Shown here: positions 1 to 7,730 of the stretch, one piece after another | Position numbering within the stretch: the stretch's first letter is position 1 | How the letters are laid out: every line of letters begins with the position of its first letter | Assembly (NCBI GenBank): GCA_003454605.1 | Contig: DMKD01000396.1 | Location: 4,819 to 19,290 of the forward strand | Length of the DNA: 14,472 nt | DNA from: Spirochaeta sp. | GTDB lineage: Bacteria; Spirochaetota; Spirochaetia; UBA9216 | Reading direction: 5' to 3' | Notes under the pieces: model-generated | The model's input: only the letters and a program-made list of their open reading frames with translations | Databases searched by the model: none | Told to the model about the DNA's origin: nothing | Position numbers and translations under genes: made by a program

Positions 1-589
1 CGTCAAAACTGTTGATCTGATCTTTTGTGAAATAAAAAACAGGCAGGCCCTTACAGGTAAAACATTCTGTGATTCCCGCCTCATCATGTTTGATGTCAAT
101 AGTGGCTGCAGCACGAACATCTTCCCAGTTAAGTCCTGCCTTCTGCAGGGCTGCAGTTGCCGCAGAGCTGATTTCATCTGCTGTAGTTCCGCGTCTGCAT
201 CCGACCCCGATTATAATCCGCCGGTTTGTGTCGCTTGCTGTTGTTATTACGGGACAGGCATTAAGGATAGTTGACACTCTTGCTGTGAGTGCATTCGCAC
301 CACCCTCGTGACCCGACAGCAGGCTGATTGCATAGCGTTCGGCGTCATCCACAACTACAACAGCCGGGTCGTTGTACTTCGAATCAATATGGGGCGCAAG
401 CATCCTTACGACAATTCCGCTTGCCATGATGAAAATCAACCCGTCATAGCTGGCAAAAAGATGCCCGGCGTTGGCTTTCAACCAGCCTTTCTCACGACTG
501 TACAGTAGAGTGCAGTCGGATAGAGCGGATGAAATTACTTCCGCAGTTGATTTTGCCGATTCGGTAACAGCAATTACAGCAGTTTTCAA
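1..589 (-). CDS. cbiG: Cobalt-precorrin-5A hydrolase CbiG, partial (C-terminus beyond left edge), compact form
   Basis: CbiG opens the ring-A lactone of cobalt-precorrin-5A and releases acetaldehyde in the anaerobic cobalamin pathway. I translated this from the minus strand: 196 codons are visible, open to the window edge. The N-terminal CbiG signature is clear, with SGIVVR at residues 57-62 and SLLSGHEGGAN at 89-99. The C-terminal domain begins with GVGCRRGT at 128-135. The start is a TTG at 589-587 overlapping the cbiF stop as TTGA, with AGAGG six bases upstream; the first in-frame ATG is at residue 55, inside the conserved domain. Oddly, the usual central domain between the TTASD end of the N-domain and GVGCRRGT is missing: the two are only a few residues apart. 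This looks like a short CbiG of perhaps 250 residues, but the end is not visible. Family assignment is firm; the missing middle is read directly. Confidence 0.93.
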   Translation of the reverse strand, partial: MKTAVIAVTESAKSTAEVISSALSDCTLLYSREKGWLKANAGHLFASYDGLIFIMASGIVVRMLAPHIDSKYNDPAVVVVDDAERYAISLLSGHEGGANALTARVSTILNACPVITTASDTNRRIIIGVGCRRGTTADEISSAATAALQKAGLNWEDVRAAATIDIKHDEAGITECFTCKGLPVFYFTKDQINSFD

Positions 590-1404
590 GAAATGCCTCT
601 GCTTCCTTTGCTGTCGGTTTTGCTGCCGGCAGCTTCATCGACCGCATCGCGGCAGCCGTGGCTGAAGTCCGGGTCATAGAGTTTTGATTTCTCATAGAAG
701 AGAGGTTCATCCTGAGCACGGAGTACCTCGCCTACGACTATCAGAGCCTGTTTTGTTATTCCCTCAGCCTTTACTCTATGGGCGATATCATTCAATCTGC
801 CGCGCACTATCTTCTGATCAGGCCAACTTGCCCGGTAAACAACGGCACAGGGTGCATCAGCTCCATATGATTCAGCCAGTTTTTCAGTGAGTTTTTCGAT
901 CTGTGAAACAGACAGAAACAGAATCAGACTGGCCTTAAGAGCTGCAAGCTTTTCAATTGATTCCTTCTCGGGTACCGGGGTGCGGCCTGCGGCGCGGCTG
1001 AGTATGACAGTCTGGCTTACCTGAGGCAGGGTCAGTTCCTGCCCCAATACGGCAGCGGCTGCCTGGAATGAGCTGACACCGGGAATGACCTCCCAGTCAA
1101 TTTTTTCCTTCCTGCAGAAATCGATCTGTTCCTGGATTGCTCCGTATATTGACGGATCACCCGTATGGATCCTTGCAATTATTCCGTCGAATTCGGAATT
1201 CTTCTTATAGATAGCTATAACTTCATCGTAATTCAAACCGGCAGAGTCAAAGGTTTCGACTTCATCCCTGCAATATGTCAGTATTTCAGGATTAACCAGT
1301 GAGCCCGCCCATATTACGATATCAGCCTGCTTCAGTATGTTTAATCCTTTCAGCGTAATAAGTTCCGGATCACCGGGACCTGCACCAATAAAATAAATTT
1401 TCAT
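586..1404 (-). CDS. cbiF: Cobalt-precorrin-4 C11-methyltransferase
   Basis: This 272-residue SAM-dependent tetrapyrrole methylase transfers a methyl group to C11 of cobalt-precorrin-4, giving cobalt-precorrin-5A, the CbiG substrate. Seen in the sequence: GAGPGDPELITLKG at residues 7-20 (N-terminal methylase motif), TGDPSIYG at 81-88 and VIPGVSSFQAAA at 106-117 (SAM-site loops), and the CbiF/CobM-type stretch YRASWPDQ further on. The start ATG at 1404 overlaps the cbiL stop as ATGA, with AAGGA about nine bases upstream. The last 25 or so residues (polar, Ser/Lys/Gly-rich) form a tail slightly longer than usual for the family. The next gene, cbiG, starts on its stop codon, so the methylase and the following lactone-opening enzyme are translationally coupled. 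Assignment to CbiF over CbiH or CbiL rests on the ITLKGLNILKQADIVIWAGSL-type N-terminus (recognised by eye). Confidence 0.94.
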   Translation of the reverse strand: MKIYFIGAGPGDPELITLKGLNILKQADIVIWAGSLVNPEILTYCRDEVETFDSAGLNYDEVIAIYKKNSEFDGIIARIHTGDPSIYGAIQEQIDFCRKEKIDWEVIPGVSSFQAAAAVLGQELTLPQVSQTVILSRAAGRTPVPEKESIEKLAALKASLILFLSVSQIEKLTEKLAESYGADAPCAVVYRASWPDQKIVRGRLNDIAHRVKAEGITKQALIVVGEVLRAQDEPLFYEKSKLYDPDFSHGCRDAVDEAAGSKTDSKGSRGIS

Positions 1405-2153
1405 TTTTCATGATCCTTTTGAGTTGTTTTGCAATGAATAACGGCCGTAGAGAGATAGCCGTCTGTTTCCGGTTTAACTTCAGAGAGTCTGCTGAAAATC
1501 TCTTCATCAGGCAGTCCTGCGCGACGAACCAGGGATGTCGTACCGCTGAGTCCCAGTTGTTCAATTTTACTGCCGAAGTCGGCAAGACGGCTGGAGATCT
1601 TATACACAACAATTGTGTCAAATATTGCTGTCAGGGTATCAAGTTCATCAAGCTCTTTCGGCAGCGGAATAAGCGCAAGTCGCTCGCGGCCGGTAATCAA
1701 CGGACTATTAAGAGCTGCTGCGGCAGCATTCATTGTAGATATTCCGGGAACCGTTTCAGTATTGATCTCAGGAGCTATTTCTGCGAGAGCATTCTGAAGG
1801 TAGGTCCATGTGCTGTAAATACCCGGGTCTCCGAGTGTTATGAATACAGCCTTTGCAGAATTTGACGCAATCTCTGATATTTTTTCGATAACAGCGGCGG
1901 CGGCAGCCAGCCATTTTTGTTCAAGAGCTGTCTGATCTGTAATCATCGGAAACTCAAGTTCGATGAAAATCCCGCCTTTAATTCCGGCTCTTTCGACGAT
2001 ATTGCGGGCGAGGGACTCACCCTTGATACGGGCTTTCGGCGTGAAAATTAAGTCAGCCTCCTTCATCAGTCTGAAGGCTTTGAGCGTGACAAGCTCAGGG
2101 TCTCCGGGACCGATTCCTATTCCGCTGATGCGGGCTGCAGTATCATCAGACAC
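1401..2153 (-). CDS. cbiL: Cobalt-factor II / precorrin-2 C20-methyltransferase
   Basis: CbiL methylates C20 of cobalt-sirohydrochlorin, the first methylation after cobalt insertion. The 250-residue protein has the methylase N-terminus GIGIGPGDPELVT at residues 11-23, the family-typical IFTPK segment near 36-40 and a following SLARNIVE, then TLGDPGIYSTW at 106-116 and VPGISTMNAAAA at 135-146. TWTYLQ after the GDP loop is typical of CbiL/CobI and separates it from CbiF and CbiH. The start is a GTG at 2153-2151, supported by AAGGAG at 2167-2162, eight bases upstream. That ribosome site lies inside cbiE, so the two genes overlap by 37 bases. The stop overlaps the cbiF start as ATGA. In this pathway its substrate must come from a cobaltochelatase; the only one in the window is the lipoprotein CbiK at 7837-8709. 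Confidence 0.93.
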   Translation of the reverse strand: MSDDTAARISGIGIGPGDPELVTLKAFRLMKEADLIFTPKARIKGESLARNIVERAGIKGGIFIELEFPMITDQTALEQKWLAAAAAVIEKISEIASNSAKAVFITLGDPGIYSTWTYLQNALAEIAPEINTETVPGISTMNAAAAALNSPLITGRERLALIPLPKELDELDTLTAIFDTIVVYKISSRLADFGSKIEQLGLSGTTSLVRRAGLPDEEIFSRLSEVKPETDGYLSTAVIHCKTTQKDHEK

Positions 2154-2755
2154 AGTCTGTACTCCTTGTTTTCAGGTATATTGAACAATTCTATCTTTTC
2201 GATATCCTCTTCTTCCTTTCCTATATTCTCGCAGATCCAGCCGTTTCTATTTGACCAATTGCTATCGGTAAGATATTTGCCTATCGTATGAGGATTATGA
2301 TTTCTGTCGGTAAGAATTACCGCTCCATCTTCGGGTGAAAGCCTAGCCAACATAGATTCCAGGCTCTTGCCGTGGGCACTTGTCAGCCGGTAGTTCTGCC
2401 AGCTCAGACCGAGTCTGGCACAGGCAAGCTGGAAGGCTGTGATTCCGGGAATTACTATAAAATCCGCCGGTTTGAACCTACGGCGTACCGCGGAAAGCAG
2501 ACTGTAGTATCCCGGGTCGCCGGTAACAAGCACTGCACATTTGTAATTTTGCCTATGCGTTTCAAGTTTATCGAGGAAATGTTCAATTGAACCGGAAAGC
2601 GGCACAAGCATTTTTTTGCACTCATTTCCGGCGTGCGCATTGATAAGTTTTTCTGAACCTAACAGTACCTCAGCAGAAGCCGCTGCCTCAATTGCAGCAG
2701 GCAGGGTCCATTCAGGAGCACCCGGGCCCATTCCTATCACAAGAAATTTTTGCAT
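2117..2755 (-). CDS. cbiE: Cobalt-precorrin-7 C5-methyltransferase CbiE, stand-alone
   Basis: CbiE is the C5 methylase of the late corrin ring; in many bacteria it is fused to the decarboxylating C15 methylase CbiT (as in CobL). Here the 212-residue protein is the CbiE half alone. Visible motifs are VIGMGPGAPEW near residues 6-16, VTGDPGYYSLL at 77-87, VIPGITAFQLACARLGL from 101, and the CbiE-typical SAHGK at 126-130. The protein ends soon after the methylase fold, and no CbiT-like domain or separate cbiT gene is found in the window. The ATG at 2755 has GGAGG four bases upstream and lies inside the end of cbiD (19-base overlap). The 3' end overlaps cbiL by 37 bases. A separate cbiT beyond the left edge is likely but not seen. 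Confidence 0.92.
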   Translation of the reverse strand: MQKFLVIGMGPGAPEWTLPAAIEAAASAEVLLGSEKLINAHAGNECKKMLVPLSGSIEHFLDKLETHRQNYKCAVLVTGDPGYYSLLSAVRRRFKPADFIVIPGITAFQLACARLGLSWQNYRLTSAHGKSLESMLARLSPEDGAVILTDRNHNPHTIGKYLTDSNWSNRNGWICENIGKEEEDIEKIELFNIPENKEYRLCLMILQPASAE

Positions 2756-3933
2756 AATTCCTCCGAAGTTTCATAATCGCCGGACCATCCGAGCAGCTGT
2801 CCTTGCAGGTCGAGGGCTGCAGTTTCAATCACGGGAACAGCCCCCGCAGAAGTCTCCCTCCGTCCCGCGGCTGATTTCTCTAAATACTTGATACACCGCC
2901 ATTTAGCCCGCTCAGCAACAAGATTGAATGTTTCAGTAAGCTGCCAATTGTTCAGCAGGCTCACAGATTCTTCGGCAAGGGATAGAGCGAGCAGCTGCTG
3001 AATCTGCACTGTATCGGCACCGCATGCTCCGGCAGCTGCCGCAAGGGTTTCAAGCCTGGCGTCGCCGAAATCACAATGGGTGTTGAACAGTCCTGCCGCA
3101 ATCTTTGTTAGTTTGCCGATGTGAAGCGGCAGAAAGAGTTTTTTCATTCCCCGCCGTGCGCATTGTTCAAGTCCAAAGCCTATAAAATCTCCGACTGCTA
3201 TCCGGCTGTTCTCAACGGCGTCAAGTTCAGACATAAAGCGTTCACCTACATAACCACTTATGATTGTGAAGTTCTCGTGCTCGGCTGCGGCGACTTTTAT
3301 CACAAGCCCGAGTGTCGTAAGAAACGCTTTTTCAGAACGTGGTTCGACTACACCGCTTGTTCCGATAATTGAAATACCGCCCTCGACTCCTATCCGGCTG
3401 TTCCATGTCTTTGCAGCGACGGTCCGTCCTTCAGGTGCAGTAATGTTAATCCCTATACCTGAAAAACCGTCCGGCAGCAGTGCATGATCAAGAAGCTGCT
3501 CGACTCCGTTGCGTATCATCTTCTGAGGAACGGGATTTATTGCAGGATTGCCGGGTTTAACCGGAAGTCCGAATCCTGTGACTCTGCCGATTCCTTCACC
3601 TGCTGTAATTTCAATACCGGGCAAGGAACGGAACTTCGCTTCAGCGAAGATTTCAAGACCGTTTGTGTCGTCCTTATCATCGCCTGCATCTTTTAAAACC
3701 GAAGCTGAAGCTGATTTAACGCTGATGACGCAGCTGTTTACAGGAATATCTATTTCTTTACCGCTGAAACTTTTACTCCCTGCAGGAAGAGTTATTGTTA
3801 CGCTCTCTGAAGTGCCGCCTGAAAGAAGCGCAGCAGCAGCAGCCTTTGCTGCTGCAGAGGCTGTAGTCCCTGTAGTGAAGCCGCGTCTGAGACCGTCGGC
3901 TCTGCCGAGGACCTCGCGGTAATCATCAGCCAT
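2737..3933 (-). CDS. cbiD: Cobalt-precorrin-5B C1-methyltransferase
   Basis: CbiD methylates C1 of cobalt-precorrin-5B and is specific to the anaerobic branch, so with CbiG it shows the route used. The 398-residue length fits the family. The hallmark is the N-terminal LRRGFTTGTTASAAAKAA from about residue 15, followed by a glycine-rich core with EGGISIIGTSGVVEPRSE and PLHIGKLTKIAAGLFNTH further on, all typical of CbiD. The ATG at 3933 has GGAG eight bases upstream and lies three bases after the cbiC stop. The end overlaps cbiE by 19 bases. The alanine-rich N-terminus comes from a GCA/GCT-rich stretch, which also creates a long open frame on the opposite strand (3548-3922) that I regard as a shadow. 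Confidence 0.95.
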   Translation of the reverse strand: MADDYREVLGRADGLRRGFTTGTTASAAAKAAAAALLSGGTSESVTITLPAGSKSFSGKEIDIPVNSCVISVKSASASVLKDAGDDKDDTNGLEIFAEAKFRSLPGIEITAGEGIGRVTGFGLPVKPGNPAINPVPQKMIRNGVEQLLDHALLPDGFSGIGINITAPEGRTVAAKTWNSRIGVEGGISIIGTSGVVEPRSEKAFLTTLGLVIKVAAAEHENFTIISGYVGERFMSELDAVENSRIAVGDFIGFGLEQCARRGMKKLFLPLHIGKLTKIAAGLFNTHCDFGDARLETLAAAAGACGADTVQIQQLLALSLAEESVSLLNNWQLTETFNLVAERAKWRCIKYLEKSAAGRRETSAGAVPVIETAALDLQGQLLGWSGDYETSEELCKNFL

Positions 3934-3936
3934 TGT

Positions 3937-4563
3937 TCAGCTCCGGCCGGCCCGGTCTGATGCCAGTGCAAGCAATCCGTTTACAATTGCCGCGGCAATC
4001 GTACTCCCTCCGCGCTCACTGAGGTTGGTTATATGATTATAATTCTTTGTCGCAAGTTCTTCCTTTGATTCAAGGGCACCGACGAATCCGACCGGAACAC
4101 CGATGATGAGCGCCGGTTTAACAATGCTTGCATCCGTCATTTCCATCAGTTTGAATAGTGCGGTTGGCGCGTTTCCTATTGCCACAACAGCTCCGTTGAG
4201 TATTTCTCCGGCTTTTTCCATCGCGAGTGCCGAACGGGTTGTATCAGATCCCTTTACCTTTTCAACAACCTCAGGGTCATTGAGAAAGCAGTAATCTTGC
4301 CCACCGAGATCATGGAGAAGGGGCTTCCTCACCCCGGTTCTTACCATCTCGACATCTGTAATTACAGGAGCACCGTTTTTCAGCGCTTGCACACCTGCTG
4401 CAACAGCCTCCTGCTCAAGGTCGAAGGTAGTTGCAAAATCTACATCTCCGGTAGTGTGTGCAATTCTTATTACGATTTCCATCACCTCTGACGGAGCAGT
4501 GAATGAGCCCAGGCGGTTTCTGATTATTGAAAAACTTTTACTTGTAATTTGCGGTCCGGTCAT
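3937..4563 (-). CDS. cbiC: Cobalt-precorrin-8 methylmutase
   Basis: CbiC (CobH in the aerobic pathway) moves the methyl group from C11 to C12, forming cobyrinic acid. The 208-residue protein is of normal length. The catalytic histidine region RIAHTTGD is at residues 33-40, with His36 as the likely catalytic residue. Further signatures are ITDVEMVRTGVRK, then AIGNAPTALFKL and the near-C-terminal PALIIGVPVGFVGALESKEEL, all strongly conserved in this family. The ATG at 4563 overlaps the cbiA stop as ATGA, with GGGAG seven bases upstream. Its product is the direct substrate of CbiA, encoded just upstream in the same operon. Confidence 0.95.
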   Translation of the reverse strand: MTGPQITSKSFSIIRNRLGSFTAPSEVMEIVIRIAHTTGDVDFATTFDLEQEAVAAGVQALKNGAPVITDVEMVRTGVRKPLLHDLGGQDYCFLNDPEVVEKVKGSDTTRSALAMEKAGEILNGAVVAIGNAPTALFKLMEMTDASIVKPALIIGVPVGFVGALESKEELATKNYNHITNLSERGGSTIAAAIVNGLLALASDRAGRS

Positions 4564-5960
4564 GATTTATCTCCCTGCCATTTAAGGCATGCTTTTATAA
4601 AATTATCTACAGGCTTATGGTTTGATGCAAAGTGAATATGCATATATCCCGCCCAGGTATTTCCAATACAGAATCCGTCTTCAAGGTCGGCTGCCGGATC
4701 GTTATCCTTTTTCAGCTTCAGCTGATAGAGTGCCGAAGGGGCGATATCAGTCATTTTGGACCAGTGAAATACATGTCCGATAATTTCATCTCCGGCAGTT
4801 CCCATCCAGCTGTCGGCACGAAGCTTCCCGGTGTAGTAGCCTAATGCGCGCAGCCCTTTTTTCATTATCGCGCGGCCGGGTATGATACCGGCCATTGCAT
4901 GTGTTTCACCGTTAAACCCGGTGATGCCCTCAGAGAGGTACATCAGTCCGCCGCATTCACCCCAAATTGGCATACCCTTAGATGATGCCTTTTTTACCGC
5001 TGAAAGCATTGCCTTGTTTGATGACAGCTCTGCGGCACTCAACTCGGGGTATCCTCCACCGATGTAGATGCCGCTGATATCAACAGGCAGCTGTTCATCA
5101 TTAATCGGGCTGAACGGTACGAGTCTTGCCCCTTTATGGCGCAGAAGGTCCAGGTTATCCTCGTAATAGAAGTGAAATGCCCTATCATATGCATAGGCTA
5201 TCCCGGGGCCTGAGACAGCAGGCTCAGTGTTGAAGACAGTAGGCTGATAATCCTGTAATGCTCCGGCTGATCGGGCAATTCTTAATATCGCCTCAAGATC
5301 AATCGATTCTTCAAGTAATGCCGTGCCGCTGTCGAGGAACCGCAGTATTTCATCATCTTCCCATGCGGGTACAAGACCAAGATGCCTTTCAGGCATGGCG
5401 AATGTGCTGTTTCGCGGGATAGCGCCTAATACAGGAAGTCCTGTGCAGTCTTCAACGGCTGCCCTCACAATCTGTTCGTGGCGTGGACTTGCAACTCTGT
5501 TGAGAATGAAGCCTGCGACATTAACATCGGGATCAAAGTCGCGGTAGCCGAGCGCTATCGCAGCGGCGCTTCTCGCCATCGAGCTGACATCCATGAGAAG
5601 AATCACGGGCGATTTAATCAGCTTAGAGAGATGGGCTGTGCTGCCCCGCTCATCGAGCGCTCCTGCGCCGTCATAGAGTCCCATTACACCTTCAATCAGC
5701 GATATATCAGCCCCTGCAGCCTGTCTCTCAAAGAGTTCAAGTACTGCATTTTCAGGAATAAGCCGCGTATCCAGATTGCGGCAGATATTACCGGTGGCAA
5801 CGCTGTGATATGATGGGTCGATGTAATCCGGCCCGCATTTAAAAGGCTGAACGGCATACCCCTTTTTTGACAGAAGTCTGCCGAGCAGGCTTGTGAGCAG
5901 AGTTTTGCCGGTACCCGATGTAGCAGCACCTATGGTAAGTCTTGGAAGATGATTTTTCAC
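4560..5960 (-). CDS. cbiA: Cobyrinic acid a,c-diamide synthase
   Basis: CbiA uses ATP and glutamine to amidate the a and c side chains of cobyrinic acid. The 466 residues show both domains: an N-terminal ATPase with P-loop ATSGTGKT at 13-20 and KCGPDYIDPSYH at 41-52, and a C-terminal class I glutaminase-like domain with GGGYPE at 301-306, the nucleophile in WGECGGLMYL (Cys336) and the histidine motif YMHIHF (439-444). The start is GTG at 5960-5958, with GGAG eleven bases upstream, a rather long spacing. It is the first gene of the minus-strand cob operon and diverges from cbiP, the enzyme that completes the amidations. Its stop overlaps the cbiC start. Confidence 0.96.
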   Translation of the reverse strand: MKNHLPRLTIGAATSGTGKTLLTSLLGRLLSKKGYAVQPFKCGPDYIDPSYHSVATGNICRNLDTRLIPENAVLELFERQAAGADISLIEGVMGLYDGAGALDERGSTAHLSKLIKSPVILLMDVSSMARSAAAIALGYRDFDPDVNVAGFILNRVASPRHEQIVRAAVEDCTGLPVLGAIPRNSTFAMPERHLGLVPAWEDDEILRFLDSGTALLEESIDLEAILRIARSAGALQDYQPTVFNTEPAVSGPGIAYAYDRAFHFYYEDNLDLLRHKGARLVPFSPINDEQLPVDISGIYIGGGYPELSAAELSSNKAMLSAVKKASSKGMPIWGECGGLMYLSEGITGFNGETHAMAGIIPGRAIMKKGLRALGYYTGKLRADSWMGTAGDEIIGHVFHWSKMTDIAPSALYQLKLKKDNDPAADLEDGFCIGNTWAGYMHIHFASNHKPVDNFIKACLKWQGDKS

Positions 5961-6089
5961 AAAATTATAGTCTCCAACCCTAAATTAGCGGGAGTTGACT
6001 TTTTTTGTCAATTCAAAATTAATAGAATGTATCCCAAAAGAGCCTTATTAAGGCTGTTTCGAGATAAAAAACTGTTAACGGGACGTATA
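5961..6089. promoter_or_regulatory. Divergent cbiA/cbiP promoter region with palindromic TTGAC element
   Basis: The 129-base gap between the divergent starts contains TTGACTTTTTTTGTCAA at 5995-6011, a five-base inverted repeat with a seven-base T spacer. On the plus strand TTGACT (5995-6000) is followed after 17 bases by ATTAAT (6018-6023), a fair sigma70-type pair for cbiP. On the minus strand TTGACA (6011-6006) is followed after 18 bases by TAATTT (5987-5982), a fair pair for cbiA. A second small palindrome, AGCCTTATTAAGGCT, lies at 6041-6055 in the cbiP leader. No B12-box or aptamer-like structure is present here, so the biosynthetic genes seem not to be under the riboswitch seen at 7643-7730. 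Promoters are inferred by eye. Confidence 0.5.
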
Positions 6090-7565
6090 ATGGCTAAAAC
6101 ATTGATGATTCAAGGCACATCTTCGAATGTGGGAAAGAGTTTTCTGACGGCGGCACTCTGTCGGATATTTTATCGCAGGGGCATTAATGTCGTGCCGTTT
6201 AAAGCACAGAATATGGCTCTTAATTCCTTTGTCACTCCCGAGGGGGATGAAATAGGACGTGCGCAGGTGGTGCAGGCTCAGGCTGCGTGTATTGCTCCCC
6301 ATGTTGATATGAATCCCGTGCTGTTGAAGCCTGAAGCTGATGCGCAAAGTCAGGTGGTGCTGATGGGCAAGGCGTGGAAGAGCCTTCCTGCAGGTGAGTA
6401 CTACAAAGAACGATCAGAACTCTGGGGAGCGGTTACCGCATCACTGGAGCGGCTCGATAAAAAGCATGATCTGATCATCATTGAAGGTGCAGGCAGCCCC
6501 GCCGAGATTAACCTCAAGAAACATGAAATTGTTAATATGCGGGTGGCCCGGCATTTGAATGCCCCGGTGCTCCTTGCCGGCGACATCGATCGGGGTGGAA
6601 TATTTGCCCAGCTTTATGGAACCCTTGAACTTCTTGAGCCCGAGGAACGTGAACTAATAAAGGGCTTCGTGATTAATAAATTCCGCGGTGACGTGAAGCT
6701 TCTTCAACCAGGCATTGATATGCTTACCGAGCTGACAAAGGGTGTCCCGACTCTCGGTGTTGTCCCCTATATTCGCGATATCTTTCTGGCCCAGGAGGAC
6801 TCGGTATTCCTCGATGAGCAGACGGCTTCTGAATCAGGAAACGCTGCTTCTGAAGGAGATCTGGATATTGTTGTGATTCGGCTGCCTCATATTTCGAACT
6901 ATGATGATTTTGATCCCCTGCAGCATGAAGACGGGGTAAATGTGAGGTTTGTCGATTCAGTAAAAACACTTGGTATGCCTGATGCGGTGATTGTTCCCGG
7001 CAGCAAGACCACAATTGAAGATTTGAGCCGGATTAAAGACTGTGGATTGGCCGACATGATTAAAGGCCTTTCAAGAGCGGGGGTGCCGGTTTGCGGAATA
7101 TGTGGCGGCTACCAGATGCTTGGGAGGACGATAGATGATTCGAAGGGCATTGAAGGCAGAGCTGGCCGATTTGAGGGGTTAGGACTGCTTCCGGTTGAGA
7201 CGGTATTTGAACACAGTAAAGAAACTGTTGCCGGCACTGCAGAGATCTGCTCAACCGGGGGTGAAGTTCAAGGCTACGAAATACATATGGGAAGATCCAT
7301 TGTTGACAGCGATGCCAGTCCGCTTCTGAAAAAAAGCGACGGCAGCTTCGAAGGCTGTGTTTCAGGCATGGTGTGGGGGACATATTTTCATGGGGTTTTC
7401 GATAATGATGAGTTCAGGAGAGAATGGCTTCAAAAACTGGGCTGGAAAGGCTCTCTGTCGGGTAGATCATTTTTCAACAGACGTGAAGAAGAACTTGAAC
7501 GGCTTGCCGATCAGTTTGAGCAGGCCCTCGATATCCGATTGCTTGATAAAATAATCGGCTTATAA
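6090..7565 (+). CDS. cbiP: Cobyric acid synthase
   Basis: CbiP (CobQ) amidates side chains b, d, e and g of adenosylcobyrinic a,c-diamide with glutamine and ATP, giving adenosylcobyric acid. I start it at the ATG at 6090, giving 491 residues, the usual length; the frame is open back to 5949 but those 47 residues match no family feature and cover the promoter. The P-loop GTSSNVGKS is at residues 9-17, followed by FKAQNMALNS. The glutaminase domain has PGSKTT, the nucleophile in CGICGGYQML (Cys338) and the histidine in GTYFHGVFDN (His434). The ribosome site before the ATG (GGGA) is weak. The gene is read away from the cbi operon and toward the riboswitch-controlled operon, with about 270 bases between. 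Confidence 0.95.
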   Translation: MAKTLMIQGTSSNVGKSFLTAALCRIFYRRGINVVPFKAQNMALNSFVTPEGDEIGRAQVVQAQAACIAPHVDMNPVLLKPEADAQSQVVLMGKAWKSLPAGEYYKERSELWGAVTASLERLDKKHDLIIIEGAGSPAEINLKKHEIVNMRVARHLNAPVLLAGDIDRGGIFAQLYGTLELLEPEERELIKGFVINKFRGDVKLLQPGIDMLTELTKGVPTLGVVPYIRDIFLAQEDSVFLDEQTASESGNAASEGDLDIVVIRLPHISNYDDFDPLQHEDGVNVRFVDSVKTLGMPDAVIVPGSKTTIEDLSRIKDCGLADMIKGLSRAGVPVCGICGGYQMLGRTIDDSKGIEGRAGRFEGLGLLPVETVFEHSKETVAGTAEICSTGGEVQGYEIHMGRSIVDSDASPLLKKSDGSFEGCVSGMVWGTYFHGVFDNDEFRREWLQKLGWKGSLSGRSFFNRREEELERLADQFEQALDIRLLDKIIGL

Positions 7566-7632
7566 TAAAAAAATACAATATTTTTCGTATTTTTGATATA
7601 GACTTGCAAAGGCATATGCTATAAATTAAAAA
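7566..7632 (+). promoter_or_regulatory. AT-rich spacer with putative promoter of the riboswitch transcript
   Basis: This short AT-rich stretch separates cbiP from the aptamer. It contains TGCTATAAA at 7617-7625, an extended -10-like box, with TTGATA at 7593-7598 as a possible but widely spaced -35; TTGATA paired with TATGCT (7615-7620) at 16 bases is an alternative. Either would start the RNA just before the aptamer. An A/T-only inverted repeat around 7569-7590 (AAAAATAC and GTATTTTT) could act as a weak cbiP terminator, but it has almost no G-C pairs. Confidence 0.4.
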
Positions 7633-7642
7633 ATCATACAGA

Positions 7643-7730
7643 CTGCAAGCAGGGGAATCCGGTGAAAATCCGGAGCGATCCCGTCACTGTGAACCGGAAT
7701 ATTTCCGGTGAGTCAGAAAACCTTCTGCAG
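7643..7730 (+). ncRNA. Cobalamin riboswitch aptamer, compact form
   Basis: The core conserved elements of the cobalamin aptamer are present in order: GCAGGGGAATCCGGTGAAAA from 7649 on, GCGATCCCGTCACTGTGA (B12-box region) around 7675-7692, and GAGTCAGAAAACC at 7710-7722. I can fold: closing stem CTGCA (7643-7647) with TGCAG (7726-7730); GGG (about 7653-7655) with CCC (7680-7682); TCCGG (7658-7662) with CCGGA (7670-7674), loop TGAAAAT; and ACCGGAA (7693-7699) with TTCCGGT (7703-7709). The region between CACTGTGA and GAGTCAG is a single short hairpin, not the larger peripheral domain of the long class, so it resembles the short (class II-like) cobalamin aptamers. It precedes the cbiK/ABC transporter operon, which it would repress when cobalamin is bound. 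Confidence 0.93.

Noticed and set aside
3548..3922. 124-codon open frame on the plus strand inside cbiD
   Set aside because: It is an antisense shadow of the alanine-rich cbiD sequence, with no ribosome site or recognisable motif.
5964..5969. Perfect TATAAT on the minus strand just before cbiA
   Set aside because: It lies only four bases before the cbiA start, so transcription would begin inside the gene; the TTGACA/TAATTT pair further upstream is a better candidate.
5949..6089. 47-residue N-terminal extension of cbiP
   Set aside because: It covers the divergent promoter region, has no family match, and the ATG at 6090 gives a normal-length CbiP with its P-loop at the expected place.
7569..7590. 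Intrinsic terminator after cbiP
   Set aside because: The inverted repeat is almost only A/T, so its stem would be weak; kept only as a remark.
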